Below, piece after piece: positions 34,260 through 45,878 of a DNA stretch of 64,000 nucleotides. The stretch's first letter is position 1; every line of letters begins with the position of its first letter. Under the pieces are notes generated by a model. That model searched no databases, had not been told where the DNA came from, and saw only the letters and a list, made by a program, of their open reading frames with translations. The position numbers were made by a program, and so were the translations under genes. The DNA is taken from positions 76,031,910 to 76,095,909 of the forward strand of contig JAUPFV010000001.1 in NCBI GenBank assembly GCA_036936605.1. The letters are read 5' to 3'. Origin of the DNA: Limnanthes douglasii subsp. nivea (taxonomy: Eukaryota > Streptophyta > Magnoliopsida > Brassicales > Limnanthaceae).

Positions 34260-35030
34260 GCTCCTGTGACTGCTATTCTTTTTTGGATCCGACCCTCTTT
34301 AACTGCTTGGGGGCCAGCGCCGCTTTGTAGCATTCTCTAGCGATAATTCTAGACTTGATCTTACGGTTCCAATAATGCTTCCCATTATGTACTTCAAACA
34401 TTGGTGGACTGTGGACGGCACAACATGCATTTTAGACAACCATGATCTTCCGAAGATGGCGTTGTACGATGTGGGTGCATCTACCACGATGAAAAATACA
34501 GTCACTATTTTCTTGAACGGCCCCCTGCCCAGCTCCACCATTCCCTCGAATTCTCAAAAGACTTCTGCGGTCGCACTGGTAAATCCCACTATCGTCCGGT
34601 CGGATCGTAGGATGGTTGGAGGATTGGTGATCTTGTTGTAGGTTGTCATGAACATAATTTTGGCGGAACTCCCTCTGTCAATAAAAATATTTCTTATCTC
34701 GTTTCCAGCAATCTCTGCTCCGATTACCACTACGTCCTCATGTGGACCAGCCACTTCCCTCATATCATCATCTTTGAAACAAAGGATTGGTGATGGATTC
34801 CGGTAAAGGTTCAATGAGGCTCCCACCTCCAACTGTGTATCCAAACTTACGATATGCCTCTTCCTTGAGTAGTTTGATAAACCTGCTATTGTATCTCCCC
34901 CGAAAATAGTTAGTGACTCAAAGAACAAACATAACTCACTGACCTTTCCTCTGGGGATCAACTCCTCAACCATGTTTACACTATTCGGCTTCGGATCAAT
35001 ATATTCCGTTGCAACATCAAAAGCGTCCAC
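34260..35030 (-). pseudogene. pol: TE2 aspartic protease region
   Basis: The frame 35030-34554 has ESLTIFGGDTIAGLSNYSRK and NIFIDRGSSAKIMF, the protease loop with D-R-G instead of D-[TG]-G. The frame 34541-34299 has DAPTSYNAIFGRSWLSKM, the second conserved part. They are in one phase, parted by a stop. Confidence 0.85.
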
Positions 35031-35039
35031 AAATTATTC

Positions 35040-37100
35040 TTCAATCACATTGGAAATCATCATGGTATCGTCTTTCCTTGGAGCGACTTCTTGTTTTGGT
35101 ACCACCGCGGTATTCTTCTTGACAAAGTAAACCAACTTTCAATTCTCTATTAAGTATTGGACTTCCTTTTTTAAAGCCACACAGCCCTTAGTGTGGTGCC
35201 TGATGTCATCATGGAACTGACACTACTTGTTCTCCTTATGCTCCCTCGGAGTCTGAAGAGGAAAAGGCTTGCAGAAATGCACATTTGCACGTGCCTTTTT
35301 TAAAATAGTAGAGCCACACTCAGTCAACTCAGCGCAATGAGCTAGTCGGACCCATCTATTCGAGGCCGGTCTGACATACTGTTGGACTGCTTGACCTGTC
35401 TGTTGATACTGTTGGTTCTGAGTTGCCCGTTGAGGGGTCTCGTTTGTTGCTTGAATTTTCTGAACTCGTGGTCGGACAGTTGTGACCGGTTGGGTAGTTT
35501 GTGGTCGGACATTCACCGTCGTCATACTAGTTATGGCTAAGTTCGGATCCTGATAGAATTGAGACATGGATTCTATCTCTGAGGTCCTGGTTTCCTCGAC
35601 TAAGATTCTTTTTTCTATCTGATCTAACAAAGATCCAAACATCATCGCTTGTTTTTCTGCGGCATTATCCTTCATTACCCCCGGAAGAAGACCCATTCGA
35701 AAGGAAGCCAAATAAACCTTGTCCTCGCAATACTCCATGTCGGTCTTAACTTGGATGAATTGCTTGGTATACTCTTTCAAACTTTCTTTGATCGTCTATC
35801 GACAATAAGTGATGGTATATCCGTTGGCACAAAATTTCTTACTTCCGACGAAATGTAGTCGGAACATACTCCAGAACATATCAAAATTATTTATGCACCC
35901 TTGAGGCAGTCGGTTGTACCACTTAGAAGCAACGTTCTTGAACGTCTGAGAGAAGGATCTACACAACAACTTATCGTCATCATCGTAGTTAATCATGAAG
36001 TTCTTGAACTGCTCGATATGGTTTTCAGGATTTTAAGTCCCATCAAACTTCTCAAAGTTTGGAAATATCAAACCATTTAGGAAGGTGCCCTGAGCGAATT
36101 TCTGGGGAGATGGGTGATGACCTCCAATTATGTCCGACCTTGTACGTACTTCCCCTCAGACTAGGGATGGCAATGGGCCGTCCGCGGGCTGGGTTCGGGC
36201 CGGCCCGCTTGAGCCTGTTTTTTTACATTTGACCCCGAACCCGGCCCGACCCGCTCCCGGGCTCATATTTTTAAACCCGAGCCCGTCCGCTAATGTCTGC
36301 CGGTCAACCCGGCCCGACCCGCGGACATTAATTTTAATATTTTTTAAATATTTTTTAATTTATTTTAAATATATTAATTTATTTTTTAAAAATATTATTT
36401 TTATTATATATAGAAATAATATTTTTATATATATTTTATGATTTTCGGACCGGAACGGGCCGGACAAATTTGAAACCCGAACCCGACCCGGCCCGGTTGC
36501 GGATTACATTTTCTGAACCCGAACCCGGCCCGTTCTAAATTCGGGCCGGACAAAACCCGACCGGGCCGGGTCGGGTCGGGCCGGACACCACCCTAATTGT
36601 CACCCCTACCTCAGACTGTCGTTAGCTACCGGGTACAACCTTTCCTTAGTCGGAGAAGTAAAGTGGTCGCTGACTCTGTAGTCTTGGTGATAACAATCGG
36701 ACTGAGGTTGCTTCCGAGTATTAACATGATCTTCTGAGTGCATTTTTCGCTTACCAGCATCATCTTTCTTCCTCGAATCATTCCTTCTCCTACTAGTCTG
36801 ATGAGTTTGTTTGTGCTTCCTCGGATCTTTATACCTTCAATCCACCTTATACCTCGAATCATTCTCCGAGGAGGAAGACCTATCAGAGCTCAATGAAGTA
36901 TACTCGTTAGGCTCGGACAGCTCATTCTTTTGCTCGGATCTAGCACGTATTTTAGAATGTTGATGGATTTTCCTATGTCGGCTCTCTTTGGGTATAACAG
37001 CATCTTGGATATGATCGGTCTCGATCCTTTCTTGTCAGACCTCGGATCTGACCCTTTTGGTACTTGCCACCATTGCATCCCTTTCAGCATTTAACCTTTC
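35040..37100 (-). pseudogene. gag: TE2 Gag, interrupted by hAT-2
   Basis: The core frame 35996-35796 reads DDDDKLLCRSFSQTF, ASKWYNRLPQGCINNF and FRLHFVGSKK. Then 35780-35223 has MKEYTKQFIQVKTDMEYC and a Gln/Thr-rich linker, and just below 35222 a zinc-knuckle-like C-x-F-H-D-D-x-x-H-H-T-x-x-C. Above 36000 the N-terminal part is in other phases. hAT-2 is inserted at 36161, just inside the core. The first ~500 bp (36609-37100) hold Arg/Ser/Lys-rich frames, as in the N-terminus of TE3 Gag. Confidence 0.85.
36162..36608. mobile_element. hAT-2: non-autonomous hAT element (447 bp)
   Basis: The left end is TAGGGATGGCAATGGG; the right end is the complement of TAGGGGTGACAAT. The 8 bp duplication CCTCAGAC flanks it at 36154-36161 and 36609-36616. 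The subterminal regions are dense with GGCCCG and CGGGCC motifs in both orientations, while the middle is AT-rich. The left terminal 13 bp are identical to those of hAT-1, so both were probably moved by related transposases. No transposase is encoded. Confidence 0.94.
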
Positions 37101-37346
37101 GATGTCCTCTAGCAACTTTTTTCGCCTGGCGACCAAGACTGACTCCTCTAAAAGTTCTTCCACCAAGGAGATTCGGAGCATCGCCTTCGTTCGTGACCTG
37201 CTCTTCCATTAGATGGTCTCCAGATTCGACACCAACTAAATCTCTAGTCGGATTAGTCTCGATCTCCCCACGAGTTTCTGTATCTTTGACGTTTTTTTGC
37301 TTTTATTTTTCAAGGTTTTAGAAAATTAATTTTGGGTACCAAACGG

Positions 37347-37364
37347 TTCCCACAGACGGTGCCA
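37347..37364 (-). other. TE2 primer-binding site
   Basis: On the minus strand, directly after the 5' LTR, TGGCACCGTCTGTGGGAA. This is the TGGCGCCG-type site seen in TE1 with a G-to-A change. Confidence 0.65.
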
Positions 37365-37365
37365 C

Positions 37366-37778
37366 TGATGAGCTCAGAGAATCTTTAGTGAGACTCAGAA
37401 GCGAGGATGTTCGTATGAGGGGGTCGGACTAGAGAATATTCGTGTGATGTGACTGTGAACAATGAATTACCAGAAAAGGAAGAGACAAAAGGAATAAGTG
37501 TTGTAATTATTGATCAATCATTGGTCCCTTTTCCCAAAAGGGAATGTCATTTATATAGTAAATGAGATGGAGGGTAAAATTACATATCTACCACCGTAAT
37601 AGTGGATTTCTTACCCCACTATTTGACTATTTACAAACAAGTTCTTGGGGACTATCATTTGAGTCCCTCATTTCTTATGTGTGCTTCACTTTAGTCCTGA
37701 GTCACTAAATACATGAAATTTGACCTTATTTGTAGGCTAAATTACATGTTAAACGCCTATATTTTCCTTCCCTTATCT
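37366..37778 (-). repeat. TE2 5' LTR (413 bp)
   Basis: It matches the left LTR at 26613-27025. Its terminal CA is changed to CT at 37777-37778. A TATATAAA box on the minus strand near 37550 is a likely promoter for the element RNA. Confidence 0.93.
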
Positions 37779-37783
37779 GTTGA

Positions 37784-38900
37784 TGTTTTTTTTTCTTTTT
37801 TCATATCTTAATTTTGTTTGGAGAGCATGTGGAAGGCTTCCAGTTATAGTATATTTGGGAGAAGATTGAGGTGGATCATCATCTAATGATTCAACTATAC
37901 AATTGAATTTATTTGCAAGCTTTAAGGTATTAAGAGCTTCTGTTATTTCAGCATGATGGTCTTCATCAGTAGGTTTGTTTTTGTCAATTGTAAGGGAAGT
38001 CATATGATCATCTTTTGGAGTTGGATTATCTTGATTAATAGTAGTTTTACTAGTAACCAAGATATTTCTAGAGCTATATGGATCTTTGTTGTTCTCCTTA
38101 TCAGTTTTTGTTTCTTTAGGTACCCAAATTTTATTTGTCTTCCCAAATAACTTAGTATCTTTTTTACCATCTTATATATTTTCATCAAGATTCTGGTTGG
38201 TTTTTTTGTAGTTACTGATGTTAGGCCCCATATAATTACATTTTAGACTATATGATAGAGTATCTCCATATATAACATATATTCAGTAACCATCATCATT
38301 GCCAAATTTAGTTCATATTTTAGTATTTATAGGTTGGGTACATCTATCTCGATCCAAGTCTCACAAAAATTGTATCTTGCATAATTCTTGTTGGGAATCC
38401 AAATATCTAAAGGGTTTCCTAAGGATTTAACAATGTTTTCAATAGTGTTCTTATTGTATACAAACACTGGAATTTTAAAAAAAGAAACCCACACATGGGT
38501 TACTGTAGATTCTTTTTTTATATTGAAGTTAGGTTCCCATTTTATTAACCTCATGGAATGTTGTACAGAAGAACAACCATTCTTTTTCCAGATAATTTAT
38601 AAATCTTCACGTTTTGTTAATTCTATAAAAACATGTCATTTATAAAAATTTAACAGGATAAAATCCCCTTTTAAATTTAGGCTTTCAATAAATTTTTGGA
38701 TTGTTTAATCTCTAATATACCTAAAGCAAATATTCCTATAAGTGTAAACGCATAAGAGTTTATTAAAAGTGACTTATCTTTAGCATTAAATCTAACTGCT
38801 TTGAATCCTTTTTTTCTCGAAAGTCACCTCCTTGTATGGAATTTTCAGTTTATTAAGATCTAATTTCCTTACTGCATCTTTGTAAGCTCGTGATATCCTT
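37784..38900 (-). pseudogene. LINE-2 ORF1 (DUF4283-like region and damaged zinc knuckle)
   Basis: The minus frame 38554-38327 has MRLIKWEPNFNIKKES, VTHVWVSFFKIPVF, IVKSLGNPLDIW and ARYNFCETWIEIDVPNL, the central and last part of the DUF4283-type domain of plant L1 ORF1. Above it lies NLKGDFILLNFYKWHVFIEL-like sequence over two frames. Below, near 38250-38200, the zinc knuckle reads Y-S-L-K-C-N-Y-M-G-P-N-I-S-N-Y: one Cys, the His and the last Cys are lost. Then comes KIWVPKETKTDKE, a phrase typical after the knuckle. The last frame (38060-37784) is acidic and ends at TE2. Confidence 0.85.
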
Positions 38901-39650
38901 TTCTTGAATTCCTGGTGAAATCTTGTTGAGGGTGGAAATTGAGATTGATGCTCATTTGGAGGTAGCTTCTTCGAAGAAGTAGTATTGTGAGAGTCTTTTT
39001 CTTATTGAATATCATTAATCTTCTTACAGTGATTATCAGATTCTATTTTATTCTTTGACTCTATACCGTGAGATAAGGCTTTGGTTTATTACAAATCATT
39101 GCTTCCTTCTTCTGATTTCACTGTCTTTATTTCAAATCGGTAATTCCACCTTCGTGATTCCCTTACTTGATTTGATTCCCTTCAGCTTATCCTAAGTCTT
39201 CCAGATCTTGTTGTAGTCCTAGCACATGTCCTACGAATCACAAAATCCTTCTTCTTTATTTCAAATCACATATTCCTTCTTAATTATTTCACGGTTTTGA
39301 TTTGAATCCCTCTAATTTTCTTTAGCCTTGAGTTTCCCTAATCATGTTAAAAACCTAGAGCACTATGCGGATTCTATCTATCGTTGTAGGATTCCTATTC
39401 AAGATTAATCCATCAAGTCCTTGAAATAATGATTTAGATGCCTTTAGAGAGGGGAAGTTAAAAGAGACAGCTCGATAAGGATAAAGAATAAAAGATGAGC
39501 TGTCTTTAGAGGAAAATACGACCCATTTCTTGCAGATTCTGAGCCACTCATCTTTTTTTTTGTTATTCCCTCGCATGAGTATTTGAAGTATTATTAGAAC
39601 AATGACAATTGAAGTGGATCTGAGTATCATATAGGTAATAGTCAATTTTG
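38901..39650 (-). pseudogene. Probable N-terminal part of LINE-2 ORF1
   Basis: A 96-residue minus frame at 39645-39355 (WLRICKKWVVFSSKDSSSF, AVSFNFPSLKASKSLFQGL) lies upstream of the DUF4283-like part. 38901-39354 has only broken frames. I place it in ORF1 by position, not by a recognised domain. Confidence 0.4.
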
Positions 39651-40319
39651 ATATAATCTGAGCATAATTGATATAAATGTAATGCGTCCAAAGTAAAAAT
39701 AAAAATTACACATAATAACTTAAAAACTATATCTTTATCATAATAAAAAATCAAACATAAAAAATATCATAACCCCAAAATTGAGGTTCTATTCAAAATA
39801 GCAAATAATAACAAACTCAAAAACATCTTCTTCCCAAAATTGAGATGATGTTCAAAATAACAAATAACCGGAATTGATATCTCCACCTACCAAATGCAAT
39901 TTAAAATATTAATTTTATACATAAAAATATGAAATATTTTGTATTAATAAAATAGTTACAATATAAACATATCCATATTTATGTTTATGAACTTTTTTTT
40001 CAACATGATATAATAAAAAATAAAATGTTATGCACATAATATGTATTTACTTTTGTTAATTTTTTTATTTATATAAACATATCCATATTTATGTTTATGA
40101 ACACTTTTTTTCTTGTCGGAATCAAAATTGGAATTGGTTAAACAAATGACGAACTTCTTCGGATAAGCAAAAATTTATAATCACAAAAAAAAACTGCACC
40201 GATTCGAAAAAGTCCAATTTTGATACAAGGAGGTTCGGGAAATCAGAGAGATGATTATCAAGCGAATAATCAATTTGTAATTCAGTCCAAAAACAAAAAT
40301 TCTTAAGTAGCTTTTAATA
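39651..40319. other. AT-rich spacer, nothing recognised
   Basis: Two phrases recur: CAAAATAACAAATAA-like at about 39800 and 39860, and TATAAACATATCCATATTTATG at about 39963 and 40073. No gene is seen. It may hold the lost C-terminal end of the TE5 antisense gene. Confidence 0.5.
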
Positions 40320-41600
40320 GATTAAGGATGGATAACCTGCGCGGTGTAGTTGTGAATTCTTCTTATGACGAGTCGAGCTTCGCATGAGTTTGCCAAAAGT
40401 GATTTCGAATCAGGTAGTTCGTTGTAAAGCATTCATGAAATCTATTTGACCAGTTTTCTACGGCCTATTGATTTAGCTTCCGGAAGATTTTTTGGAATCT
40501 ACAAGATATTACTAATAATACTTCAATATAACTATGAAAATAAGGGGAGTATTGAAGGATAATTGCAAGTGAAATTGTAATAAAAGAACAAAGAAAAATA
40601 TATTTATTTCACAACGACTTTAGTATCTTGCTCATATTGATTTTCGGAGTGATTTTTTTTATCGTTCTCCCAATAACCACTTATGAATAAAAATTATGTA
40701 TTTCATACCTTATCAGTTTCTAAAAGATCTCTAACAAATTTATACTATTTTTAAGTAAGAAACTAAAAAAGGGATCCAAGGATTCGCCGACAACCCGCTG
40801 ATCGCTACGAATTGTTCTATGGGCATCTCAATATTTAAAATTCCTGATTACATAATACATGATATCAAAGTATACTAGGCATTTGGAGTAGCTTGAGTAG
40901 GACACAGGCTAACCAGATTGAACAACCAAACTACTTCTGAATCCAGTGGAAACCAATCCCCCGATTCAGCAAGTCACGGTAAACAACAAACTTTTTCCGA
41001 GCACAACTTCGTGTCTCTCCTGGATCTCATAACCCTATATACACCTTATTTGGGATTCCCGATCTAGCTCGTAAATTGTCGAACTCTTTTTTTGTATAGT
41101 AATTATATGAGATCTCGTGAAGAGAAATCAAGTACTTATTATTTATATTTTGGAAAATGAGCCAACAAATTATGCAACCAAATGTGGTAATGTAATGTTT
41201 TCTTTTTTGTTTTTGCCGCCCTTGACATTCAAAGTTTTCCATTTACCCTCACCCTCCTTGGGGGTTTTTGTTTCCTTTTCAGCATCACAAAAATCAAGTG
41301 TGTTATTCTGCTTCATCTACTAGTTGCATTGAAGTTCTTCTGAAGGTTAACAGTCTACTTTGAGACTCTTCTGTTTGTGTCACTATGCGGAAGTCAACCT
41401 TTTTAATAACTTCAGCATCTCCTCTAACCGAGGTCTTCGAGGGAGCATCAGTGCTTTATGAAGTATGTTTGGTCTGGCTTTTCTTTGCATGAGAATCGGA
41501 GGTATGTTTTCTTTTTACTGGAGTGGTTGTGGCTTCCTTCACAAGGGATATTTCTTTGGTATCTGGCCCAATTACAATAAAGTTTGATCGGTGTTTACTG
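40320..41600 (-). pseudogene. TE5: orphan Tat antisense-gene (aORF) remnant
   Basis: On the minus strand, in order: a Lys/Ser-rich N-terminus (41600-41250), ISLHEISYNYYTKKEFDNLR and SGIPNKVYIGL (41140-41030; TE2: ALYKVKYKYFHPTEETKLRD), WFPLDSEVVWLFNLVSLCPT and YTLISCIM (40960-40840; TE3: RFPLDPEIVRYLRLIKLFPS, YTLMACIM), EQFVAISGLSANPWIPF (40775), FISGYWENDKK (40650), then after a gap NRFHECFTTNYLIRNHFWQT and EEFTTTPRR (40340-40450; TE3: NRFHDAFTGGNLARSHLWNT, EELTTPPPP). An acceptor-like CTTGTAG lies at 40499-40505, where the other copies have their intron. No neighbouring gag or pol belongs to it. Confidence 0.82.
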
Positions 41601-42939
41601 TTATTTTCTCCGTGAGACCCGGTCAATCGATATTTACTGCTAGTTTTTCCTTAAAGAATGATTTTTTTATGTTTAAGACTAAACGGTAGAGGATAAAGAG
41701 TTTGGTGATATGGAGTGCTTGTTATAATGATGTTTACCTTTATTAACAAAATTTTTACAATAAATCAAGTCCATTTAGTTTCTGAAAGACCAACAATTTT
41801 CTCTAGTCTCTCTCTGCTTTGGCTTTATCTGAAATGCACAGTCAGTCGGATAGGGCATTAGTGACACAAAACATACAACTCCAATGAAAAATCTTTGATT
41901 GTCACCAAATAAATATTTTTACGATAGGTGTTAGACTTAAATTTAATGTTTGCGGTGGTAGGAATGAGAAGCTTCTCTCTATATCTCTAGAAATTATTTA
42001 AGAATAAAGTGACACTGAGAATTGTATAAATACTAATGAACGATTGTAGAGAAGCCCAACAACTAGTTTTTATAAGCCAATGAATGCTGGTGTGGGCAAG
42101 TGAAACGATCTCTCTAATAGATGTAGGTATGGCGAAGTGGAAAGGTCTCCCCAACGGTTATTTTCTTAAGAAGTTAAATCATTTTGAAAAACTTGTCACA
42201 CTTCACCATTTAGAAAATGAGGCGTGGGTCGAATGATCAATGCCATATGTGAAAAGTAGAATTATAGATAAACCTCTTTGAAGTGCATAAATAACTACAT
42301 ATGAAGTGACTTCATAATTAGTCAAGATTATCCTTCCAGAATGATTTCGACCAACTAGAACTGGTAATAAGTGCTAAGTATTTTTTTTTTCAAGTCGAAA
42401 TTCTAAGTTTTTGTGTTTCAATCCAAAGTATTAAGTTTTTGCATATTTTAATCAAAACAATTTCAAGCTTAAGTCCTCTCGAAGGACATTCACAAAGACT
42501 AAGGAGGCTACTAATAAGGATCGAAGTCTCCAAAGGGCAAGCCGGGCCAATGGTTTACTAAAGAAAACTTTATTTTATGATTATAATATAACAGATATGT
42601 TATATTATGGATTTTTATATAATAATGGGTTTGGGTTATATCAGTCAGGTTACCAAAATTGACCCATGGACTATTAGCCCACTATGCCCATTTGTCTAAC
42701 ATAGTATTATTTAGGCTTTATGAAACTTAAGAAAACTTCTACTCCTCAACCATTTTTTCAGAGATTTTCTCTCTACATTTTTACTAAGCTTCTCAATTAT
42801 CTCTCTAAATATAAAATTTAAATAGTTTTCTTTCTTATTATAAAAATACCCTTAAAAATCGTTGACTTCATCAAATATGAGTCCATATATTTCAATTTTG
42901 TTTCTTTATCCTTAAGAGGTATAGACTGGATAAAAAAAC
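41601..42939. other. AT-rich region, possible TE5 leader and copia LTR fragment
   Basis: No coding frame is recognised. By analogy with TE1, 41601-42300 may hold the leader of the TE5 antisense gene. 42650-42900, with CTTCTACTCCTCAACC and CAGAGATTTTCTCTCTAC, has the look of the end of a copia LTR before the copia remnant, but no matching second LTR was found. Confidence 0.4.
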
Positions 42940-45056
42940 GAAGCTAGAACATTTGAGAGCGTTTGAATCTGCTGCATATACACATAGAAAGCAAGATAAG
43001 TTTATGTCAAGAGCCCTGAAATATATATTCATCGGTTATTCAAAATGAGTAAAAAAAATATGTTGTGGTGCCTTGAACCTGGACATCAGAATGTTTTAAT
43101 AAGTAAGGAAGTGGTTTTCAATGTGGAGGACATATCATTGAAGAATAAAGTGGAGATTCAAGTTAGTACTTTCGGGAAAACATAATGTTGATGATAGATA
43201 TGATCTACAAAATGAAGCTGGAAATGTTTCTGCCGTATAATATTTTAGGTATGGTTCCGCTTCGGGTCTTAAAAAGGATGTTCAACCATGGCATGAGTCT
43301 AAATTAGGCTTGAGTTTTGGTGTTTTAGGCATTCAGATGGTAATATGGGATAACAACATGATCATGATAGATATCAACTAGCAATAGATAAAACACGAAC
43401 CAATAAAACAACCGAAGATGTATAGTTTTGTCGATGTAATTGATTATGCTTTATCGATTGTGGAGATGTTCATAAGCCCAAAACATAGCATGATGTTATC
43501 AAGAGCAATGATAAAATGAAGTACCTCACAAACATGAAATAAGAATCGGGATCCCTCAAGAAGATGAACACCTATATTCTTGTGAATCAACTTAAAAGTT
43601 AGAAGGTGGTTGAAAGTAAATGGATATTCAAGATAAACTCAAGTATTCATGGTTTAAGTTACCCATATATAATACTAGGCTTGTGGCTAAGGGAATAACG
43701 CAAAAGGAGGGTGCTGATTTCAATGAGATATTTTTGTTGGTTGTGAAATAAACTTTCATCATGGTTGTACAGTTAATTGTTATTGGATTTGATCTTGAGT
43801 TAGATCAAATAGAACTTATTGTTTTCTTTCTCCATGATAAATTGGAAGAGATAAGTTACATGTGTCAATCTAATATGTTCAAATAATGGAATGGTGGTGA
43901 TATGGGTTTGTTAAAAGACCCATTTATGGGCTAAAATAGTCGTTGTTTGATTGTTTATGAGATCCATTGAATATGTATGTAGCTGCTACAATAATTGTGT
44001 CTAATAGATTGGGAGACAAACATGGATAGATAATTCTTATTGTTGTGGATGAATAACTAATAACTGAAAGAGATATGAGAAAAAATGAAGCGGTAAAGAC
44101 TCAATTGTAAGGAGAGATTAAGATTAATGATATTTGAAAAGCTAAGAGAATTCTTGATGGTGATATCATGAGGAACATGCCGAAGTGATATTTATTCTTA
44201 TCTCAATAAAAATATATACATAAATTTCTAAGGAAATTCTCAATGCCCGAAGCAAAAGCGGTTGTAACTCCCATGAGTTCCCAATTCAAACTCAGTGTCA
44301 CTCAAGCACCAACCAAAGCAACATACAAGAAGTACATGCTGAATATACCTTATGCCAATAATATTGGTATCATTATGTACATTGTCATTTACAATCTGAT
44401 CTTCCTTACACTGTATGTGTTTTAAATAGATTCATGTCAAATTTGGAGAAGCCACACTGACATGCACTCCATTGGCTCATGAGATACTTGAAGGGCTTGA
44501 TTATTGTAGGGTTTTGTTACAGTCTTAAATATACGGGCAATATAATATTGAAAGACTATATGGACTCCGACTATAGATGATGTCTCGACACAAGTAAGCA
44601 TACTTCAAGTTACTTGTTTACAACTCTTGGCGGAGTGTTAGAAGTCTTGCACCTTCGTCTATGAAATTTGAGTATATGGCTACTAGAAAATCCATTAAGG
44701 AAGTTATTTAACTTAACGAATTATTGATTGAACTCATTGATGTGATGCAATATGTAGTTATGTTATGTGATAACACTGGTGCTCTTAATGAAGAACCTAA
44801 AGTCTCATGAGGGAACTAAACATGTATATATTAAGCCGCACTTCATCTGAGACATGTTGAAAAATTAGCAAGAGAATGTGGTTAAGATTGCTAGCGAGAA
44901 AAACCTTTCGTATGCTTTGACCAAAGTATTGCTAATATCAAAGATCACGAACTATGTCAGACTCATGCAAGTATGAGATCTAGGTGAGCTGGTTTTTGAA
45001 GAGTATAACACTGAATGTAATGAATACTAGAGTTACAATAAGCTTATGTGGAGAAT
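42940..45056 (+). pseudogene. pol: Ty1/copia pol remnant (integrase end, RT, RNase H)
   Basis: The plus strand reads AYTHRKQDKFMSRALKYIFI followed by GYS near 42970-43050, then LWCLEPGHQNVLISKEVVFN. This is the copia integrase C-terminal motif (A-Y-x-H-x-x-x-x-K-L-x-x-R-A-x-K-C-x-F-L-G-Y). From 43560 to 44400 come RT pieces: KVVESKWIFKINS, LILTRLVVK-like broken parts, KAKRILDGDIMRNM, SMPEAKAVVTPMSSQFKLS and PYANNIGIIMYIVIYN. From 44440 to 45000 come RNase H shapes ending HLRHVEKLARECG and LTKVLPISKITNYVRLMQV. gag, protease and most of integrase are missing. Frames change constantly. Confidence 0.82.
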
Positions 45057-45270
45057 TGTTAGGTGTAGGTTATAAGTAACTTGTGAACAGAGGTAATTTT
45101 GTAGGAGTACATGTGCATAGTTGGATCTGTCGAAGACCTATATAGGCAAGAACTATTTAAATTCTATGGGCGAAGCTTGAGTCGTGACTTAGTGGCAGAG
45201 ACGTTTGCTGGATCCAAAAGGATGATACAAGTTGTCAAGGCTGGTGACTATTGAGTCGATTGAGATATGT
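45057..45270 (+). repeat. Copia 3' LTR fragment
   Basis: The pol remnant ends with GTGGAGAATTGTTAGG at 45049-45064, the usual polypurine tract and LTR start (TGTTAGG) of copia elements. The LTR is cut off where TE4's LTR seems to begin. Confidence 0.5.
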
Positions 45271-45812
45271 GATAAGGCTATATCCTATAAATAATATACA
45301 TTATTTATGTTGACAAGGTAACTGTATATTTAAGGCTAACAAAAGAATAAAGAGATACTAAACGAGGATAATATATGAGATAATGTACGAGGGTTATGAG
45401 GAAGTACAAGGCAATGGTCATAAAGAAGATATTAGACGAGGGTCATGAAGATGTACGAGATAAATGTTATAACTGAATATGTAGACAAGAATCATCAAGA
45501 GGATACGATCCGAGCATGAAAAGAGGTTATTTAAACGGTTATGATATAAAACATATGTCATAGTGTTATAGGATATTATAAACGTGGTTAGATGGTTATT
45601 AAAAAACACAGTTGGACAATTATAATAAGTTAATATATGTAAGCTATAATTGGGAGATAATATTTAGAAAGTTGTGTGAATAAAGACAAAAATATATATT
45701 TAGAGACTAGTCACATTTTAATAGTAAAATTAATTGTATTTGGAAGAACATTCTTTCTCGATTATTTCTCGTCATTTTGGATTTATATTTGAAAAGGAAA
45801 TCCATTATCAAA

Positions 45813-45829
45813 TTTGGCGTCATGTATGG
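45813..45829 (+). other. TE4 primer-binding site
   Basis: TTTGGCGTCATGTATGG, two bases after the probable LTR end, aligns with TTTGGCGCCGTTTGTGG of TE1. Confidence 0.65.
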
Positions 45830-45878
45830 AAAAAAATTTTCTTTTAAAAAGTTTCATGTTTTAATTATACTAATTGTG

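Larger units (their letters stand above)
26613..37778 (-). mobile_element. TE2: Tat-lineage Ty3/gypsy retrotransposon with antisense gene
   Basis: Two 413 bp LTRs (26613-27025 and 37366-37778) differ at about 18 positions by eye. The flanks are GTTGG and GTTGA, a near-match 5 bp target duplication in LINE-2. The element reads on the minus strand: primer-binding site at 37347-37364, gag, protease, RT, both RNases H, integrase. The antisense gene is on the plus strand at 27778-30572, next to the 3' LTR. hAT-2 is inserted in gag. pol is broken by several frameshifts, while the antisense gene keeps long open frames. Confidence 0.95.
12090..39650 (-). mobile_element. LINE-2: L1-type LINE in three pieces, split by TE1 and TE2
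   Basis: Three minus-strand blocks read as one plant L1 from right to left: ORF1 (about 39650-37779), endonuclease (26612-25838) and RT, zf-RVT and RNase H (15293-12090). The gaps are exactly filled by two gypsy elements with LTR ends. TE1 has a perfect ACATT duplication at 15289-15293 and 25838-25842. TE2 has GTTGG at 26608-26612 against GTTGA at 37779-37783. Removing them leaves about 5.8 kb, a normal length for a full plant L1. All frames are broken. ORF1's left-hand limit and the 3' end are approximate. Confidence 0.88.

Noticed and set aside
41027..41323. Plus-strand 68-residue hydrophobic frame as a small membrane protein
   Set aside because: The minus strand here matches the conserved domain of the Tat antisense gene; the plus frame is its complement.
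42600..42900. Complete 5' LTR of the copia remnant
   Set aside because: I could not match it to the LTR piece at 45057-45270 and saw no primer-binding site after it.
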